A stretch of 40,608 bases of DNA from Streptomyces sp. NRRL F-5727. Lineage in GTDB: Bacteria; Actinomycetota; Actinomycetes; Streptomycetales; Streptomycetaceae. Of the stretch, positions 31,471 through 39,774 are shown in pieces. Position numbers and translations under genes: made by a program. Position 1 is the first letter of the stretch, and every line of letters starts with the position of its first letter. The notes beneath the pieces are model-generated. The model made no database searches. It was not told the origin of the DNA and saw nothing but the letters and a program-made list of their open reading frames with translations. The DNA lies in the NCBI RefSeq assembly GCF_000719555.1, contig NZ_JOGX01000058.1, positions 1 through 40,608 on the forward strand, in the 5' to 3' direction.

Positions 31471-32927
31471 TTAACCTGTGCGGCGGGGTCGTGGGGTGGC
31501 CGACTTCGCCTTCCTGGACGCTGTGGTGCCCGTTCTGCTCGGCGTGTGGACGTCGTGGCGTGGGGTGGGACGGGTGTTCTTCCGTCCGGGCGGTCGTCCC
31601 GGTCCGGGGCGGGTGGGTTTCGGTGCTCGGGCCGGGCAGACGAGCTTGGGGCGGATGTGCCGGAAGTCGCGGCGGACACGTGCCGGGGTCAGCCTGTCCG
31701 AGGAGACGGGCCTCTCCCATGGGCGGCGCCGGTCTGCTGCCACTGATCGGGCCAGTCGCAGTTGGGTGTAGGCCGCGAGTATCAGCCAGGTCCATCGGTC
31801 CGCGGCTTCGGGGGTGCGGATCTTCGGGCAGGTCCAGCCGAGAGTCTGCTTGAACAATCGGAAGGTGTGCTCGATGTCGAAGCGACGCAGGTATGCCTGC
31901 CAGAGCCGGTCGGCGTCGGCCGTGGTGGCGGCGACGCCGGACCACCACAGCCAGACGGGCTTCGGGGTGGCTCCGCTGGGCAGGTGATCGATGTCGAGGC
32001 GGATCACGGTCCCCTCGACGACCGGGAGGGTGCCGTCGGCCGCGGCCCAGGACGAGCGGTGGGTGAGCTTGGGGTGGAGCCGGTCCCACGAGCGTGCTCG
32101 GGCGGTTCCGTAGAGGCGGGTGGGGGTGACGGTTTCGGTGTCCGGGGTGCCCCAGGTGTCGGGCTGCCCGAAGACGAACTCGCCGCCGTGCCGGGGCGGA
32201 CGGCCCATGGTGTGGGGCTGCCGCGGCGGGACGGCCCGACGTAGTACTCGGTCCGACCGCATCCGGGCCAGGACCTGGACTGGGAGGTCTCGCAGGAGGT
32301 GGGCCAGGCGTGGTGCGTCGTATCCGGCGTCCGCGATGATCAGGACGTCCGGGTCGCCGGCCTGCCACTGGCCTGCGGTGATCAGCCGCTCGACCAGTTC
32401 GCGCAGTTGTCGGGCGGTGACGGTGGCGGTGTCGTCCCCGGGTGCCAGGCGCAGAGCGTCCAGCGGGGCGGTCCATGAGCTGCGGCCCGGCTCCAGCGCG
32501 CAGACGATCGAGTACGGCCATCCGGGAACGGGAATGTGCTGGTCCTTGCCCCGGCCGTAGGTGTGACACAGGACCCGCTGCGGTGAGTGTGGGCGTTGGG
32601 CCGCAGCCAGCAGGTGACATCGACGGCCAGCACCAGCCGGCCATCAGCGGCCCGCGGCAGCGGCACCGAGGCCAGCGCCCGCCGCATCCGGTCCGCGTCG
32701 ATGCGGCCCTTGGAGACGGCGGCGTAGAGCCCTCCGTGTCCACGGCGGTATTCACCCACCAGCGACAGCTCGGGCAGCGACCTCACCGGCCCGTCACCGC
32801 ACAAAACCGCGTCGGCCAGCTCGAACAGAGCATCCGAACGGGCGGTGAGACAGGAGTAGAACTCGCCCCGGAAGCGTGACAGTTCCGCCAGCGGCTCTCG
32901 CCGGGCATCGTGATGCTGCAGACTCAT
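31471..32927 (-). pseudogene. Transposase of element B, one-base frameshift
   Basis: DDE transposase of about 485 aa when corrected. The N-terminal part reads AELSRFRGEFYSCLTARSDA, SLPELSLVGEYRRGHGGLYA and LVLAVDVTCWLRPNAHT (first Asp). A one-base loss near 32590 shifts into QRVLCHTYGRGKDQHIPVPG, DVLIIADAGYDAPRLAHLLR (second Asp), LWWSGVAATTADADRLWQAY and FDIEHTFRLFKQTLGWTCPK (Glu). The basic tail ends RPRRTG. The family is a common Streptomyces transposase of the IS4/IS701 superfamily. One insertion would restore it, so it is a recent pseudogene or a sequence error. Confidence 0.8.
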
Positions 32928-33055
32928 CCTCACGGCCTTCGCGCTGGACGTGTGTGTTCCTTGGTCGGAGCACATGTTCAGACGAAGGCCGCTTCCGTGC
33001 ACGGCGGATACCGAACCGAGTGATCAAGTGCGACGCGCTGTTCGAGGAGCGGCTT

Positions 33056-33289
33056 CTACCGGCGCTGCAGGGACCCGGGTCCGCAACGAGTGGACCAGTC
33101 GCCGGCCAGTGACAGCCGCGCTCCTCCGGCCCGCACGACGACAAGCCTGTCGTCGTCGAAAGCGATTCGATCACCGGCAGCCAGGAAGAGCGGGCTCGCC
33201 AGCTCGAAGGCATACCCGTCGTCGGTTTCGAGGTCCTTGACCAGTACCAACCGCGAGGCCGGCGTGGCTCCGTCAGCTACCAGGCGCAT
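33056..33289 (-). CDS. Small ORF inside element B, possible passenger
   Basis: A 77-aa frame, MRLVADGATPASRLVLVKDL then ETDDGYAFELASPLFLAAGD and DRLVVVRAGGARLSLAGDWS. Alternating hydrophobic residues suggest beta strands. The composition is protein-like and not a shadow of another gene, as no other frame here is coding. There is no good ribosome site, so it may be a fragment or start further up. It lies between the transposase start and the distal inverted repeat. Confidence 0.45.
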   Translation of the reverse strand: MRLVADGATPASRLVLVKDLETDDGYAFELASPLFLAAGDRIAFDDDRLVVVRAGGARLSLAGDWSTRCGPGSLQRR

Positions 33290-33438
33290 GCCGAGATGGT
33301 CCCACGGAGTCGGCGGTCACCTCGGCCCTATTCAGCGGCTGACCAACGGCCCAGACGTTAAAGATCAAGCTAAGGGCTGTCCCGTAAATGATCTTCTGCC
33401 CGTCTCAAGCGTGGTGGGCCGCCGTGCGGCCCGCTTGC

Positions 33439-34209
33439 CTATCCGGCGAGGGCGAGGTTGTGCATCCGTGCGATGCCGAGCATGGCGTGGTGGACGCCGT
33501 CGCCCTTGAGGCGGCAGTCGCGGAGGATCTTCCAGGTCTTCATGCGGGCGAAGACGTGCTCGACGCGGGCCCGGACCTGCTTGTGGGGCTTGTTGTGGTC
33601 CTCTTTCCAGGCCGGTAGTTCGGTCTGGCCGCGCTGCCGGCGGTGCGGGATGACCAGTCCAGTGCCCGGATAGCCGCCGTCGGCGATCGTGAGTGTCCTG
33701 CCGACGGCAGCCTTGGCGCCGGACTCGTCCCATGCCTTGCAGTCGTTGCGGTTCCCGGCGAGCGGCTGGCCGACCACGACGATCAGGCGGGTGTCGGCGT
33801 CGATGACGACCTGGTGGTTGGTGGAGTACCGGTAGTTCTTCGACCGCTCGGCGATGGTGTGGTCGCGGGTGGGGACCAGGGTGCCGTCCACGATGAGCAC
33901 GGCATCCCTTGCGAACCGCTTGCGGGGCTGGAGCGCGAGCATCGGCCCGAGATGGTCGATGATGCGGTCCGCCGCCGACTTCGACACCCCGAACAGCGGA
34001 GCGAGCTGCCGCATGGTCAGGTTCGTGCGCCAATAGGTCGCAACCAGCAAGGCCCGGTCCTCCAGCGGAAGACTCCACGGCCGGCCCGTGCGGACCGCGT
34101 CCGCCCCCTCGCGCCGCAGAACCGTCACCAGCTTCCCGAACTGCCTCGGGCTCAGCCCGGTGAACGGGGCTATCCAGGACGGCTCCGATGCCGTGATCAC
34201 ACCAGCCAC
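33439..34209 (-). CDS. IS5 family transposase (element A2), intact
   Basis: A transposase of 256 aa, over 90 percent identical to that at 29890-30660, with the same motifs: VLIVDGTLVPTRDHT, LTIADGGYPGTGLVIPHRR and KQVRARVEHVFARMKTWKIL. Differences are scattered substitutions (for example GRPWSLPLE after RT rather than RK), showing two separate arrivals or an old duplication. The GTG start lies 10 bp after the stop of the upstream cargo gene, so the two may share one transcript. Confidence 0.9.
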   Translation of the reverse strand: MAGVITASEPSWIAPFTGLSPRQFGKLVTVLRREGADAVRTGRPWSLPLEDRALLVATYWRTNLTMRQLAPLFGVSKSAADRIIDHLGPMLALQPRKRFARDAVLIVDGTLVPTRDHTIAERSKNYRYSTNHQVVIDADTRLIVVVGQPLAGNRNDCKAWDESGAKAAVGRTLTIADGGYPGTGLVIPHRRQRGQTELPAWKEDHNKPHKQVRARVEHVFARMKTWKILRDCRLKGDGVHHAMLGIARMHNLALAG

Positions 34210-34219
34210 AGCAAGATCA

Positions 34220-34654
34220 TCACATCAGGGTAAGACGGAGGTCCCCCGCCCAGCTCTCGCAGCGGACGCGCCCTCTGGGGAATGAGAGCTCCAGAGCAAC
34301 GCGTCCAGTGTTCGGTTCGTGCTCTTCCCGCACCGCCAGAATGCTTTCCCCGATGTGATCTCCGAACGGTGTCTCGTTGCCGATCGCTCCCACAGTGACG
34401 CGTCCCGAGTCGCCCATGTCGTAGCCCGTGTGGGGCTCCGACTCCTCGACGATCAGGCACCCGTCCGATCCAGTCGTGACGTGAACGGTTGCACCCCGGT
34501 CATCGATCAGCCACACGTCCAGCGGCCCCGCGAGATCACCGCCGCCATACACGTGCCGCGAAGCGAGGACCTCCGCGAGCAGGCGCCCCGCGAGACTCTG
34601 GGCAGCCGCCCCGTCGCCGTGAAGCGGGCACCCGTTCGGCTTCTCAGACTCCAT
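34220..34654 (-). CDS. Passenger gene of element A2: hypothetical protein
   Basis: A 144-aa acidic protein starting MESEKPNGCPLHGDGAAAQS, with a helical N-terminus (LAGRLLAEVLASRHVYGGGD) and a beta-rich rest (LDVWLIDDRGATVHVTTGSD, VALELSFPRGRVRCESWAGD). I recognise no family; an immunity-type fold is possible. The ATG at 34654 was chosen over the longer frame because upstream codons run through the IS end. Its stop is 10 bp from the transposase start. It is unrelated to the cargo of A1, although the two elements are otherwise near copies. Confidence 0.65.
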   Translation of the reverse strand: MESEKPNGCPLHGDGAAAQSLAGRLLAEVLASRHVYGGGDLAGPLDVWLIDDRGATVHVTTGSDGCLIVEESEPHTGYDMGDSGRVTVGAIGNETPFGDHIGESILAVREEHEPNTGRVALELSFPRGRVRCESWAGDLRLTLM

Positions 34655-34710
34655 CGGCCGACAGTAGCGCCAGCCGACCTCCCAGCTCACAGCCTTATAC
34701 GGGACAGTCC

Positions 34711-35433
34711 TTAGGCTGTCGTGACCGGCTTGCTCAGGATGGGGTTCCAGGCGAACCAGCCCAGGACCTCGGAACCGAGCTCCCAAGGGGACTCCAGCAG
34801 GAGCTTGCCCGCTGTATCGAGGTCTGCGGTGATGGTGTCCGGGGCCGGACCGACACGTTCCATCAGCTCACCCCACTTACGCCAGAACTCCTCGTCCCCG
34901 CCTCGCAGCCGGAGCAGGGCCGCTTCCACGCATGCCGGCCACAGCGGCATCCCGTAGTGATCGGTATGCGTGCCGATCTGGGGAGCGCCGGCGAAGACCA
35001 GGAAGTCTTCCGGCCCTACTTCATCCTCGACGTAGGCGAGTTGGTCGATTCGTTTTCTCACTTGCTTCCGGATCTCTCCGAGGAACCCCCACCCGAAGTC
35101 CGTGAGCGTTCCGCCGCACCCCGGCCAGACAGTGTCACGGTCCAGGATCACATCCTCCAGCTTGTACAGGCGGTACCGGTCGTCCGATCCCAGGACGTCG
35201 TACGCCTGCCGCGTGAGCCAGGTGTTCCGGGCGAACATTTTTCCGTCGGAGAGGTTTTTGCGGCGGCTGGTGGGCCGTGAGGCGTGTGCGTCCTCGATTG
35301 GCCCGTTCCTCCACACCGACAGAACCAGCCCATGAGCAGCAGCCCAGCGCAGTCCGTCCTCGGCCGCGAAGACCCCCATCTCCTCCAGCCTCTGCCGACC
35401 CCAGGCCACCGTCTCCCGCAGCCTCTCGTCCAT
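34711..35433 (-). CDS. Hypothetical protein, 3' end rewritten by an IS end
   Basis: A soluble protein of 240 aa: RLRETVAWGRQRLEEMGVFA, LRWAAAHGLVLSVWRNGPIE, LTRQAYDVLGSDDRYRLYKL and GTHTDHYGMPLWPACVEAAL, with EEFWRKWGELMERVGPAPDT near the end. No domain is recognised; the style is that of immunity proteins in actinomycete toxin loci. The ATG has GGAGG 8 nt upstream. The frame ends NPILSKPVTTA with a TAA taken from the A2 right repeat. A decayed second copy at 37018-37240 shows about ten further residues after the same point, so a short tail has been lost. Confidence 0.7.
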   Translation of the reverse strand: MDERLRETVAWGRQRLEEMGVFAAEDGLRWAAAHGLVLSVWRNGPIEDAHASRPTSRRKNLSDGKMFARNTWLTRQAYDVLGSDDRYRLYKLEDVILDRDTVWPGCGGTLTDFGWGFLGEIRKQVRKRIDQLAYVEDEVGPEDFLVFAGAPQIGTHTDHYGMPLWPACVEAALLRLRGGDEEFWRKWGELMERVGPAPDTITADLDTAGKLLLESPWELGSEVLGWFAWNPILSKPVTTA

Positions 35434-35631
35434 TGACTGCGCCTCCCTGTGTTCCCCGGACACCCGCCCCACCCCTTTGTCTGTCATGCACCAGCCCCGT
35501 GGAGCCCCACGAGAATCAGCAGAGCCTACGTTCCCCCACTGACACCACGACCAACAGCAGAACCAACAAGCCATCTGATCCGCCGGGCAGGCGCCTCCTG
35601 CGTTCCGCCGTTACGCTCCTGTCGGCGAGGT

Positions 35632-36929
35632 TCAGCTGACCCAGATGCCGTCGGGTGAGAGGCGGCGCGCGAGTTGCAGCCCTGGCCGGCTGATCGGCGT
35701 GGACCAGGACACCTCGGTGACGGGGGAGCCGAAGTCGTCGGCGAGCGCCTGGACGAGCATGGCGCCCACTCCTTGGCGCCGGTAGTTGTCCGCCACCCAG
35801 ATCAGGTCGACCCGAGGCCGCAGGGTGTCATCTGCGTCGCCGAGCGGCGATTCGTCGACGAGGTCCCAGGGCCGGTGGTGATCGGTGTCATGGGCCGCGA
35901 GGTAGCCGACGATATGCCCGTTCGACTGCAGCAGGTACGCCCGGACGTTGTCTTCTGTCTCCTCAGGCTTGCCGAGGTGGGACCAGGAGCGGAAATCGTA
36001 GTGATTCTCCCTCTGCGGCAATCCCGCAACCTTGTAGACGAGCCTGCGCCACGCGATGGGGGACTGGGTTGTCACCACAGCCAGGTCACCCGGCCAGAAG
36101 AGGTTCTTCGGCACCCGCACACCGAGCGCCCACGTCGCGTGGTGGCCGGCGTGCGCGCGGCCGTCATCGCCGCTCTGCCCTCGGAACCCGCACCGGCACT
36201 CATGATCGAGTGAAAGCTGCGGCACACGAAACTGCACCGGGGCGGCATGCTGACTGAGATCCTGGTCGCGGCCTCCCACCCACGGCCGGTAAAGCGTCTC
36301 GCCGGAGTCGGCATGACCGCTCCACCGGTCCACCCAACCCGGATACTGCTCAGGGAACATCTCCCGCAGCTGCTTCTCGGCTGCCGGCAGCGTGGGACGC
36401 ACCCACACACTCCCAGCCGTAGCCCGGCCGTTGAGACGCAGCCCGCTGCTCCTGGCCTTGCCCCGCAGGAACCGCAGGAACACGGCAGGCGTGGAGTGGA
36501 AGTCCACTCCACGCAGCAACTCCCGCTCGCCCGGAGCCAGCCAGTCCTCCACAGGCAGTGTCAGTCGGCCGGCCAGTGCCGCAAGCCCGCTGTAGTCGTG
36601 ATCGAGCTCTGCTTCACGCAGCGCTTCGACCGCAGCCTCAACCTCCGTGTACGGAACGGGCAATGTGACCCAGCGACTCCCGTTGCTCCAGGTAAAGCTA
36701 CCCGGATAGCCGTCGTACCAAAGCCGGTCGACGGCTGCGCCTTGAACCTTCTCGACAGCATCGGTGTACGCAACGGGTAATCAGCGGTGTCACCTCGTGA
36801 GGACACGGAGTCGACGTGCCCATCGCGATCGAGCTCGACCCGGGCGTACCAGCGATACGCCCGGATACGAATCTTCCGGCAGCGCCAGTCACGCGGATCG
36901 GCATCGAGGTGGATGGTCCGCTCGCTCAT
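35632..36929 (-). pseudogene. GNAT acetyltransferase with an N-terminal frameshift
   Basis: The ATG at 36929 has AGGAG 6 nt upstream and reads MSERTIHLDADPRDWRCRKI and YARVELDRDGHVDSVSSRGD. One base is missing near 36780, after which the adjoining frame continues LPVAYTDAVEKVQG, AAVDRLWYDGYPGSFTWSNG and VTLPVPYTEVEAAVEALREA. The C-terminal half is a GNAT domain: VDLIWVADNYRRQGVGAMLV contains the acetyl-CoA loop RRQGVG. A Cys/His cluster (HECRCGF) lies in the middle. If the frameshift is real, a 343-aa product could still start at TTG 36663 and keep the GNAT fold. Confidence 0.7.
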
Positions 36930-37017
36930 CAGCTGCTCCTTGTCCTGCTGTCTCCATGCCCCTCCGCAGTATCACCGTGGTGCACAGGCTGCGAGACAGA
37001 ATGACGCGAGAGTGTCC

Positions 37018-37240
37018 GGCTTGCTCAGGGTCGGGTTCCAGGCGAACCAGTCCAGGACCTCGGCACCCAGCTCCCAGGAAGACTCCAGGAGAAGCCTGCC
37101 TGCCTGCCTGCCGTATCGAGATTTGCGGTGACGCTACCAGAGGTCGGCCCGCCACGTTCCCTCGGCTCATCCCACTTACGTCAGAACTCCTCGTCCCCAC
37201 CACGCGAGGGAGCAGGGCCACTCCCACGCAGACCGGGCTG
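37018..37240 (-). pseudogene. Decayed copy of the 34711-35433 gene (3' part)
   Basis: Nucleotide alignment by eye with 34725-34950 shows about 80 percent identity, including GTTCCAGGCGAACCAG, CCAGGACCTCGG and CAGAACTCCTCGTCCCC. Small insertions (a CCTG triplication near 37098) break the frame. The C-terminus here reads on WNPTLSKPDTLASF, giving a view of the intact end. The 5' two-thirds is absent; the ISL3 left end follows directly. It shows that this gene family was duplicated in the island. Confidence 0.7.
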
Positions 37241-37328
37241 ATGACGCTCTTTGAAATCGGTTCTGTCCGCGCTTCCGTGAACGGGGTTCGACTGCTTTGG
37301 ATGGCGGATCGTTCCTCCAGGGCAGCTC

Positions 37329-38917
37329 TTGGTGGTGGGGGCTACTGAGCGATCGATCGAAGAGCTGCTGTACCCAGGCATCGACGGCGTTGCAGTGGAA
37401 GGCTTCACGGCCGACGACTGCCTTGTCGTAGTTCGAGCGTTCAGTCGGACACTTCTCCGCTCATGCTCCGCCTGCGGCGTTCCGTCGAAGCGCGTCCACA
37501 GCCGGTACGAGCGGAGGATTTCTGATCGCCCTGTTGCCGGCCGGTCGACGGTCATTCTGCTGACAGTTCGCCGGTTCTTCTGTGACAACACCGGATGCAT
37601 GCGGCGTACGTTCGTGGAGCAGATCGCCGGGATCAGTGAGCGATACCGCCAGGCCAGCACGGGGTTGCGGCAGCTGTTGCATGCCATCGCGACCGAGCTC
37701 GGAGGGCGCCCCGGGTCCAGGTTGTGCCGGAAGATGGGTGTGCCAGCGGGGAGAATGCGGCTGCTGCAACTTCTTCATGCTCCACCCGTTGCACAACGGG
37801 CACCGCGCATCCTGGGCGTGGACGAGTTCGCCTTCAGGCGGGGACGCACTTACGGCACGATCCTCGTCGACGTGGAAAAGCGTTGTACCGTCGATGTTCT
37901 TCCCGATCGCACCTCTGAAACGCTCGCGTCCTGGCTCGTCGCCCATCCTGGAGTGGAGATCGTCTGCCGGGACAGAGCCAGTGCTTACACGCGAGCGATC
38001 AAGGAAGCGGCGCCGCACGCAGTGGAGGTTGCGGACCGCTGGCACCTGCTGCGGAATCTGTCACAAGCGGTCGAGAAGACCTGCCAGCAGCACCGATCCT
38101 GCCTGCGGAAATACGCCGAGCAGGCGCCTTCCCCGATACCTCGCATGCCCCTGCTGGAGGCGCTGCCTTCCACTTTGATCGTGCAGCGCGTTCAGCAGCG
38201 ACACGAACTCATCAACCGCATGCTCGACAACGGCAACCCGCTGAGCGAGGTGGCTCGCAGGGTCGGCCTGGACCGGAAGACCGTCCGGCGCTATCGCGAT
38301 ACCGAGCTCGACGTTCTGATTGCGTCTGCCCGGGACCGGCGAAATGTTCCCCTGGATCGTTACAAGCCTTTCCTCCAGGCTCAGTTCGCATCTGGGGTGA
38401 CCAGTGCGAAGGAGCTGTACGACCAGATTTGTGCGCGCGGGGGTTCCAGGGAGGGTACTCAACCCTGTCTCGCTACGTTCTGTCTCTCCGTAACGGAGTG
38501 GCTGTCGCGGCGCCAGCCCAGATTCCCAGTCCTCGCTCGATCACGGCCTGGATCATGCGCCCCAGAAAGAGTCTGTCAACCAGCGAGGTCGCTCGTCTTG
38601 ACGAGGTTCGGATCGCATGTCCCGACATCACCGAAGCCTGCAATCTTGCGCGTGCCTTCACCGATCTGGTGCGGCACCGCCGCGGGGCGATGCTCGGGCT
38701 TTGGATCCGAGAGGCCGAGCAATCCACGATCGGTCCCCTCCGATCGTTTGGCAGCTTCCTTCGGCAGGACTTCGACGCGGTGACGGCCGGCCTGACCCTG
38801 CCCTACAGCTCAGGGGTCGTCGAAGGTCACGTCTGCCGTGTGAAACTGCTGAAGAGGAGCATGTATGGACGCGCAACATTCGCTCTGCTGCGGGCACGCA
38901 TTCTCGCGAGACACTGA
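37329..38917 (+). pseudogene. ISL3 family transposase (copy 3), one frameshift in a G run
   Basis: A nearly full transposase of about 529 aa. The N-terminal zinc finger has CSACGVPSKRVHSRYERRIS with CDNTGCMRRTF; then come RILGVDEFAFRRGRTYGTIL (first Asp), VEIVCRDRASAYTRAIKEAA (second Asp), the HTH LSEVARRVGLDRKTVRRYRD and the end LTLPYSSGVVEGHVCRVKLL (Glu). One extra G in a five-G run near 38440 shifts the frame between LYDQICARG and FQGGYSTLSRYVLS. All catalytic residues survive in the two frames. It is a simple mutation, a sequencing error, or (less likely) programmed slippage. The start is TTG 37329 or GTG 37332. Confidence 0.85.
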
Positions 38918-38930
38918 GCCCGGTCCAGGC

Positions 38931-39446
38931 TCAGGCCGGGCCTACCGCCTTGCCTGACCTGCGGATCGGCGGGCCAAGAACCTTGTCGACCTCCGTGGCC
39001 GCGACGTCGAGAAGTTCCTCACCGAACAGGCAGAGAGACTCTTCCCAGGGGTGTCCGAAACTGCCTATGCGGAAGTCCTCTGTAAGGAAGATGTAGTAGT
39101 CCCCGTCGGGATACGGGCTCAACGGCCAGGCCGGTTGACCAGGACCGCCCACCTCTTGCGGCGCGAAGCGGTACGACGGATGCTGCCAGTCGAGGGCGAA
39201 CAGAGTGCCGGACGGGCCCACGCAGGAGGACAGTCCCTGCTCGACGACGGCGACCAGGCGGTCCAGACGCTCGTAGTCAGGTTCGTCGGGAAGCGTCGCC
39301 AGACTCCATGTGACTGACGCACCAGGCTCTTTGATGGCCAGCCACTTGGACGGACTCATGCTCGGCTGGAAGCTGAACTTCTCGTAGAAGCGGTCCCAGA
39401 CTCGGCGGTCCTCAGCGTCTGACAGCTCCATCACAGGTTCGTCCAT
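38931..39446 (-). CDS. DUF2716 domain protein, passenger of the ISL3 element
   Basis: A soluble protein of 171 aa with the DUF2716 pattern: SDAEDRRVWDRFYEKFSFQP, LAIKEPGASVTWSLATLPDE, YERLDRLVAVVEQGLSSCVG, LDWQHPSYRFAPQEVGGPGQ, PLSPYPDGDYYIFLTEDFRI and FGHPWEESLCLFGEELL. The family is common in Streptomyces and its function is unknown. I chose the ATG at 39446 (MDEPVMEL); the frame stays open upstream, but that part is the right inverted repeat of the IS and its likeness to the left repeat explains it. The gene lies wholly inside the element and is intact. Confidence 0.8.
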   Translation of the reverse strand: MDEPVMELSDAEDRRVWDRFYEKFSFQPSMSPSKWLAIKEPGASVTWSLATLPDEPDYERLDRLVAVVEQGLSSCVGPSGTLFALDWQHPSYRFAPQEVGGPGQPAWPLSPYPDGDYYIFLTEDFRIGSFGHPWEESLCLFGEELLDVAATEVDKVLGPPIRRSGKAVGPA

Positions 39447-39774
39447 CACCCGTCGATCGTACCGACCGGCCAGCAGAGAGGGCGCTGGGAGATCGTTCAC
39501 GAAAGTGCGGACAGAACCGTTTTCAAGGAGCGCCATCACGGTCACCTGGGCCTGCCCCCCCCGCGCCTTCGACGCTTCTCCGGCCTCGAGAAGTGACATA
39601 TTCACTCTTCCCGGAATGCCCTCTCAACGCATGCATCCGGCGGGAACTTCCAGAAGTGAACGGGAGGGAAAGGGAACGGGGACACCCCGTGCGCAGGGCT
39701 GTTCCCGGACAGGTTACGGTCCCCTCGCGGCGCGGCGGGTAAGGCCCGTGCGCGCCGCCACAGGGAGGGAATGC

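Larger units (their letters stand above)
31461..33371. mobile_element. Insertion sequence B, abutting two IS5-type ends
   Basis: Perfect 15-bp inverted repeats, AGCTTGATCTTTAAC at 31461-31475 and the complement at 33357-33371, bound 1.9 kb. The element fits exactly between the right end of A1 and the left end of A2, sharing two bases with each. The transposase occupies the left three quarters, and its TAA stop lies inside the repeat. A small unrelated ORF lies in the remaining 430 bp. It probably inserted where two IS5-type ends met. Confidence 0.75.
33370..34714. mobile_element. IS5-type element A2 with a passenger gene
   Basis: The left end CTAAGGGCTGTCCCGTAA at 33370-33387 is identical to that of A1. 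The right end at 34697-34714 (ACGGGACAGTCCTTAG core) matches its complement at 16 of 18 positions. Inside are an intact transposase and, only 10 bp upstream of its start, a codirectional 144-aa gene. Because 10 bp leave no room for an IS end, the cargo must be inside the element or have replaced its original end. Confidence 0.75.
37243..39534. mobile_element. ISL3-family element carrying a DUF2716 gene
   Basis: Terminal inverted repeats of 42 bp match at 36 positions. The left is 37243-37284 (GACGCTCTTTGAAATCGG start) and the right 39493-39534 (complement beginning GGCGCTCCTTGAAAACGG), both continuing TTCTGTCCGC. The 2.3-kb interior holds a rightward ISL3 transposase and a leftward DUF2716 gene, tail to tail with 13 bp between stops. 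I see no 8-bp target duplication, so the insertion is old or rearranged. ISL3 elements with passenger genes are known, which supports the reading. Confidence 0.75.

Noticed and set aside
39447..39605. Longer N-terminus for the DUF2716 protein (MNMSLLEAG or MALLENGSV)
   Set aside because: This part coincides with the right inverted repeat of the ISL3 element, and the same sequence occurs inverted at the left end, so it is IS sequence and not protein coding.
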